Origin: Nanobdellota archaeon | GTDB lineage: Archaea > Nanobdellota > Nanobdellia > Woesearchaeales > GW2011-AR15 | Reading direction: 5' to 3' | NCBI GenBank assembly: GCA_018815145.1 | Contig: JAHIYL010000039.1 | Location: 1-7,227 of the forward strand | DNA: 7,227 nucleotides | Shown: one piece after another, positions 4,999 to 7,227 of the stretch | Position numbering within the stretch: the first letter of the stretch is position 1 | How the letters are laid out: each line of letters begins with the position of its first letter | The notes under the pieces: generated by a model | What the model saw: the letters and a program-made list of their open reading frames with translations, nothing else | The model's database searches: none | Told to the model about the DNA's origin: nothing | Translations under genes and position numbers: made by a program

Positions 4999-7227
4999 TT
5001 ATTTGTTCAGCCAAAATTCTCTGATTATCGTCCTTGAGAATTCATCATTATTGATGTTGACTCTCAGATAATTGAATCCGGGTTTCGCATTTTCAGGTAT
5101 CTCTATATATAGTACAGTTGTTTTTGATTTACCTTTTCTCAAATCACCAAGGTCCCTTCTTGCCCTGATGCCATAACTGGTCACATACCCATTGACAGAT
5201 ACACCTTTCTGGTCATATCGGCCGATATTGTTGACTTCAATAAAGACTTCCATTATATCGCCGGGAACAAGCCTCTCTTCATTGAGGATTGTTAGATCCA
5301 CAAAAGCAGTCTGTTTTGGGACACTTCCAGGCATATCTTCTGTCTCATCGCTGCAGTCATCGTCCTGTCCATTATATGGTATCTCATCCATTCCAGGATT
5401 CACTTCAGGATCATAGTCATTGCAGTCTTCCGGCGGAAGGTATCCATCACCGTCGACATCAGTATCGCACAGGTCACCAAGGCCGTCATGATCATCATCT
5501 CTTTGATGAGAGTTCCACACAGTAGGACAGTTATCATCATCATCGCAGATGCCGTCATGGTCAGTATCTATGCAGCTATCACATCTGTCATCAATGTAAT
5601 CTGTATCAGTGTCAACAAAGTCATCTTCATCATAAGTGCATGCACCATTGCTGCACCCAAAGTCCTTATAGACCATCATCTCTGTAGGATAGTCGCATCT
5701 GCCTCCGTTGCAGTGCTGATACCTGCTGCATGACCCGAAGCATTCTTCCATAGGCACTGCATAACAGCCGGTAAGGCTGCTGCAGTCCACAATATCATCG
5801 GGTCCTTTATCAAGGCCATTGCAGGTCACCTGGTGCAAAGTAGATGAATCTGAACAGAAATCATCTGATCTGCCGGTGTCAGGCATACATTGTCCGTTAT
5901 CGCATGAATCTTCATCCATGATATATTCTTTGATATATATATCCAGTTCAGTATTTGAATCATCGCAGAAATCATCACCACATGCTTCAACAAACTCATC
6001 TTCTTCATATGGATTGACATCTTTACATCTTCCTGTCTCGTCATTGCACCCGCCGGTAAAGCATGTCCTGTCCTTGTATACATCATTTTCAAGGCAGTAA
6101 TAATTATCATCCTCACAAAATGGGTTGTCACATTCATCTACAATCTTTTCAGTCCGTGATTCAGACTCACAGGAAACGCTTGTGCTTGTCTCGACGCATG
6201 TGAAATCATGACATGTCTGCTCTCTTGTAGAATCATCCATCTTGCAAAAATAATTCCACGATTCACAGTTATCCAGGGTAGTACAGTCTTTTTTCAGTTC
6301 ATTTGTTTCTTTCACTTCATAATCACCACTGCTTCCCGGGCAATAATAGTCAACCTTTTTTATCATGAGGTCATGCATGGAGCAGTAATCATATTCAAAA
6401 TCATACATCCCATCAGGCTGATGTCCTTCAGGATAATATTTACAGTCTTCATTGCAGCAGACATCAGACGGATCACATTCACACAGCACCTTATTCTTGA
6501 AATTTGCCTGTGTGCATGAATTTCCCGCAGAAACAGTACCAATGAACCTCTGCGCAGTCACAGGCTCCCATCCGGTTTTCATGTCTTCCCAGAATTCATA
6601 TGTGCCGGGCTCCAGCCCATTAATCTTATAGCTGCCGTCACTTCCGGTGACAGCAGTCTTTCCGCTTGAATCAGGTTGTCCGATTTTTTTAGCATGTATT
6701 GTCCAACCGGAAAGTCCTACATGGTTATCATCTCTCTTGATTCCTTCAACACATCCTTCAGTAGGCACCTGTTTGTTCTTGAAATTCACAAGAGTGCATG
6801 AATCACCGGGATTGACAGTTTTTGTGTATGATAAAGAGTATCCATCAGCCACATCCCAACCTGACTGCATGGTCTCTGTGATTGTATATGTTCCGGATTG
6901 CACTCCTGTCATTTTGTATCTGCCTTCACTGTCAGTCATGGCAGTGTACTTCACAGAAGAGTCATCAGTCCTTGTTGCAGTTATTTTCCACAGAGGAAGG
7001 CCGATGTTTTCAGTGTCTTTTTTGTATCCTTCGATGCATCCGGGAATCACAATCTCTTTATTCTTGAAATTTGCCTGTGTGCATGAATTTCCGGCAACAA
7101 CAGTACCAATGAACCTCTGTGCAGTCACAGGCTCCCATCCCGGCTTCATGTCTTCCCAGAATTCATAATTTCCCGGCTCCAGCCCTTCAATCTTATAGCT
7201 GCCGTCACTTCCGGTGACAGCAGTCTT
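4999..7227 (-). CDS. Large cysteine-rich secreted protein with prealbumin-like repeats and calcium-type motifs, 5' partial
   Basis: The reading frame is open to the window edge, so these 742 residues are the C-terminal part; the ATG at 7149 is internal (a methionine inside a repeat). Numbering from the edge, residues 1-57, 58-152 and 153-246 are SdrD_B/SpaA-type prealbumin-like repeats (GC[IV]EG start, Y-x-[IM]-x-G-[LV]-x-[PS]-G-x-Y core, SCTxxNFKNK end). Residues 249-530 hold 33 cysteines, including two regular 50-residue modules. Residues about 540-590 are thrombospondin-3-like (DTDHDGICDDDDNCP, DHDGLGDLCD), and about 591-628 MopE-like (DCNDYDPEVNPG, DDDC), both probable calcium or metal ligands. 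Residues about 638-742 are CARDB-like (VFIEVNNIG, LYIEIPENAKPGFNYLRV). No membrane helix or sorting motif is seen at the C-terminus (ending EFWLNK). The composition implies an extracellular, disulfide- and metal-stabilised protein, probably an adhesin or envelope component. No catalytic motif is visible. The N-terminus, including any signal peptide, is not seen. Confidence 0.92.
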   Translation of the reverse strand, partial: KTAVTGSDGSYKIEGLEPGNYEFWEDMKPGWEPVTAQRFIGTVVAGNSCTQANFKNKEIVIPGCIEGYKKDTENIGLPLWKITATRTDDSSVKYTAMTDSEGRYKMTGVQSGTYTITETMQSGWDVADGYSLSYTKTVNPGDSCTLVNFKNKQVPTEGCVEGIKRDDNHVGLSGWTIHAKKIGQPDSSGKTAVTGSDGSYKINGLEPGTYEFWEDMKTGWEPVTAQRFIGTVSAGNSCTQANFKNKVLCECDPSDVCCNEDCKYYPEGHQPDGMYDFEYDYCSMHDLMIKKVDYYCPGSSGDYEVKETNELKKDCTTLDNCESWNYFCKMDDSTREQTCHDFTCVETSTSVSCESESRTEKIVDECDNPFCEDDNYYCLENDVYKDRTCFTGGCNDETGRCKDVNPYEEDEFVEACGDDFCDDSNTELDIYIKEYIMDEDSCDNGQCMPDTGRSDDFCSDSSTLHQVTCNGLDKGPDDIVDCSSLTGCYAVPMEECFGSCSRYQHCNGGRCDYPTEMMVYKDFGCSNGACTYDEDDFVDTDTDYIDDRCDSCIDTDHDGICDDDDNCPTVWNSHQRDDDHDGLGDLCDTDVDGDGYLPPEDCNDYDPEVNPGMDEIPYNGQDDDCSDETEDMPGSVPKQTAFVDLTILNEERLVPGDIMEVFIEVNNIGRYDQKGVSVNGYVTSYGIRARRDLGDLRKGKSKTTVLYIEIPENAKPGFNYLRVNINNDEFSRTIIREFWLNK
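5344..5610 (-). other. Calcium-type acidic region (TSP3 repeats and MopE-like motif) within the large protein
   Basis: Residues 540-628 carry repeated D-x-D-x-D-G loops: DTDTDYIDD, DTDHDGICD, DDDHDGLGDLCD and DTDVDGDGY. They are interrupted by NCPTVWNSHQ, the typical linker of thrombospondin type 3 repeats. The stretch ends with DCNDYDPEVNPG...NGQDDDCSDE, the pattern of MopE-like metal-binding motifs. In TSP3 proteins such loops bind calcium and rigidify a stalk; here they link the cysteine-rich part to the terminal CARDB-like domain. Confidence 0.75.
5968..6267 (-). repeat. Two tandem 50-residue six-cysteine modules
   Basis: Counting from the window edge, cysteines 321, 328, 339, 344, 353, 366 are followed exactly 50 residues later by 371, 378, 389, 394, 401 (shifted by two) and 416. 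The spacing is C-x6-C-x10-C-x4-C-x(6-8)-C-x(12-14)-C. Beyond cysteine only a few residues are shared (NY[FY]C, the T before the third C, V before the last). Degenerate continuations with the C-x4-C core appear at 442-447 and 525-530. Confidence 0.65.
6490..6660 (-). repeat. Direct repeat copy 2 (prealbumin-like domain, type A)
   Basis: Bases 6491-6660 match 7058-7227 with 13 differences over 170 positions and no gaps, a distance of 567 bases (189 codons). It encodes residues 190-246, which differ from residues 1-57 at only four positions. The domain between the two copies (residues 58-152) is clearly diverged. Confidence 0.85.
7058..7227 (-). repeat. Direct repeat copy 1 (prealbumin-like domain, type A, cut by window edge)
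   Basis: Partner of the repeat at 6490-6660. The similarity is still present at the last base of the window, so the true repeat unit extends further and more copies may lie beyond. The differences comprise five codons changed silently and four changed in sense. Confidence 0.85.

Noticed and set aside
5826..6137. Open frame of 103 codons on the minus strand in another frame of the cysteine-rich protein, considered as a frameshift product
   Set aside because: The main frame runs uninterrupted with regular cysteine modules across the whole stretch, so there is no frameshift to explain.
7147..7149. ATG as the true start of the large cysteine-rich protein
   Set aside because: It lies inside a repeat (WEDMKPGWEP) whose matching residues continue in frame to the window edge, and there is no signal peptide after it.
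6647..7168. Open frame of 173 codons antisense to the prealbumin-like repeats
   Set aside because: It mirrors the repeats of the real gene and has no independent coding evidence.
6490..7227. Spaced near-identical segments as a CRISPR array or insertion sequence ends
   Set aside because: The repeats are direct, 170 bp, in frame and encode protein domains; there are only two copies, no short regular spacers, no transposase and no terminal inverted repeats.

Overview
The window looks archaeal, most likely from an AT-rich, DPANN-like lineage such as the Woesearchaeota/Pacearchaeota group. That lineage placement is inferred from style, not from a marker gene. The signs are TTTAAATA/TTTATAAT-type TATA boxes (one with a purine-rich BRE-like flank), a GGAGGT ribosome binding site, poly-T terminators without strong hairpins, an ArsR-type winged-helix protein with a domain like the C-terminal part of archaeal S-layer proteins, and secreted Ig-fold proteins held by C-terminal membrane helices. 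No rRNA, tRNA, CRISPR array or mobile element was found.

Layout: one gene runs rightward (31-960) and three run leftward. The rightward gene encodes a winged-helix protein fused to an S-layer-C-like domain. It converges, with a 36-base gap, on 997-3375, a 792-residue surface protein with a signal peptide, about five tandem Ig-like domains, three membrane helices and a cadherin-like domain between the second and third helices. Upstream of that gene on the minus strand, after a short terminator/promoter spacer, lies 3427-4785. It encodes a 452-residue type I surface protein with three Ig-like/CARDB-like domains, one membrane helix and an acidic tail, and is the best candidate for a major S-layer-like protein. 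It has the strongest expression signals in the window: a good TATA box, a leader of about 65-70 nt with an inverted repeat, and a perfect GGAGGT. After a 213-base gap, 4999-7227 encodes the last 742 residues of a larger secreted protein whose start lies beyond the window. It has prealbumin-like (SdrD_B/SpaA type) repeats, a cysteine-rich repeat region, a calcium-type thrombospondin-3/MopE-like acidic stretch and a CARDB-like C-terminal domain.

Taken together this looks like a cell-envelope locus: two membrane-anchored Ig-fold proteins, one large cysteine-rich, probably calcium-binding exoprotein or adhesin, and a DNA-binding protein carrying an S-layer-related sensory or structural domain. 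Joint function is inferred from adjacency and shared domain types. The most notable points are the HTH/S-layer-C fusion beside envelope genes, a 170-bp direct repeat (about 92% identical) revealing a two-domain higher-order repeat, and a regular 50-residue six-cysteine module that I cannot assign to a named family.
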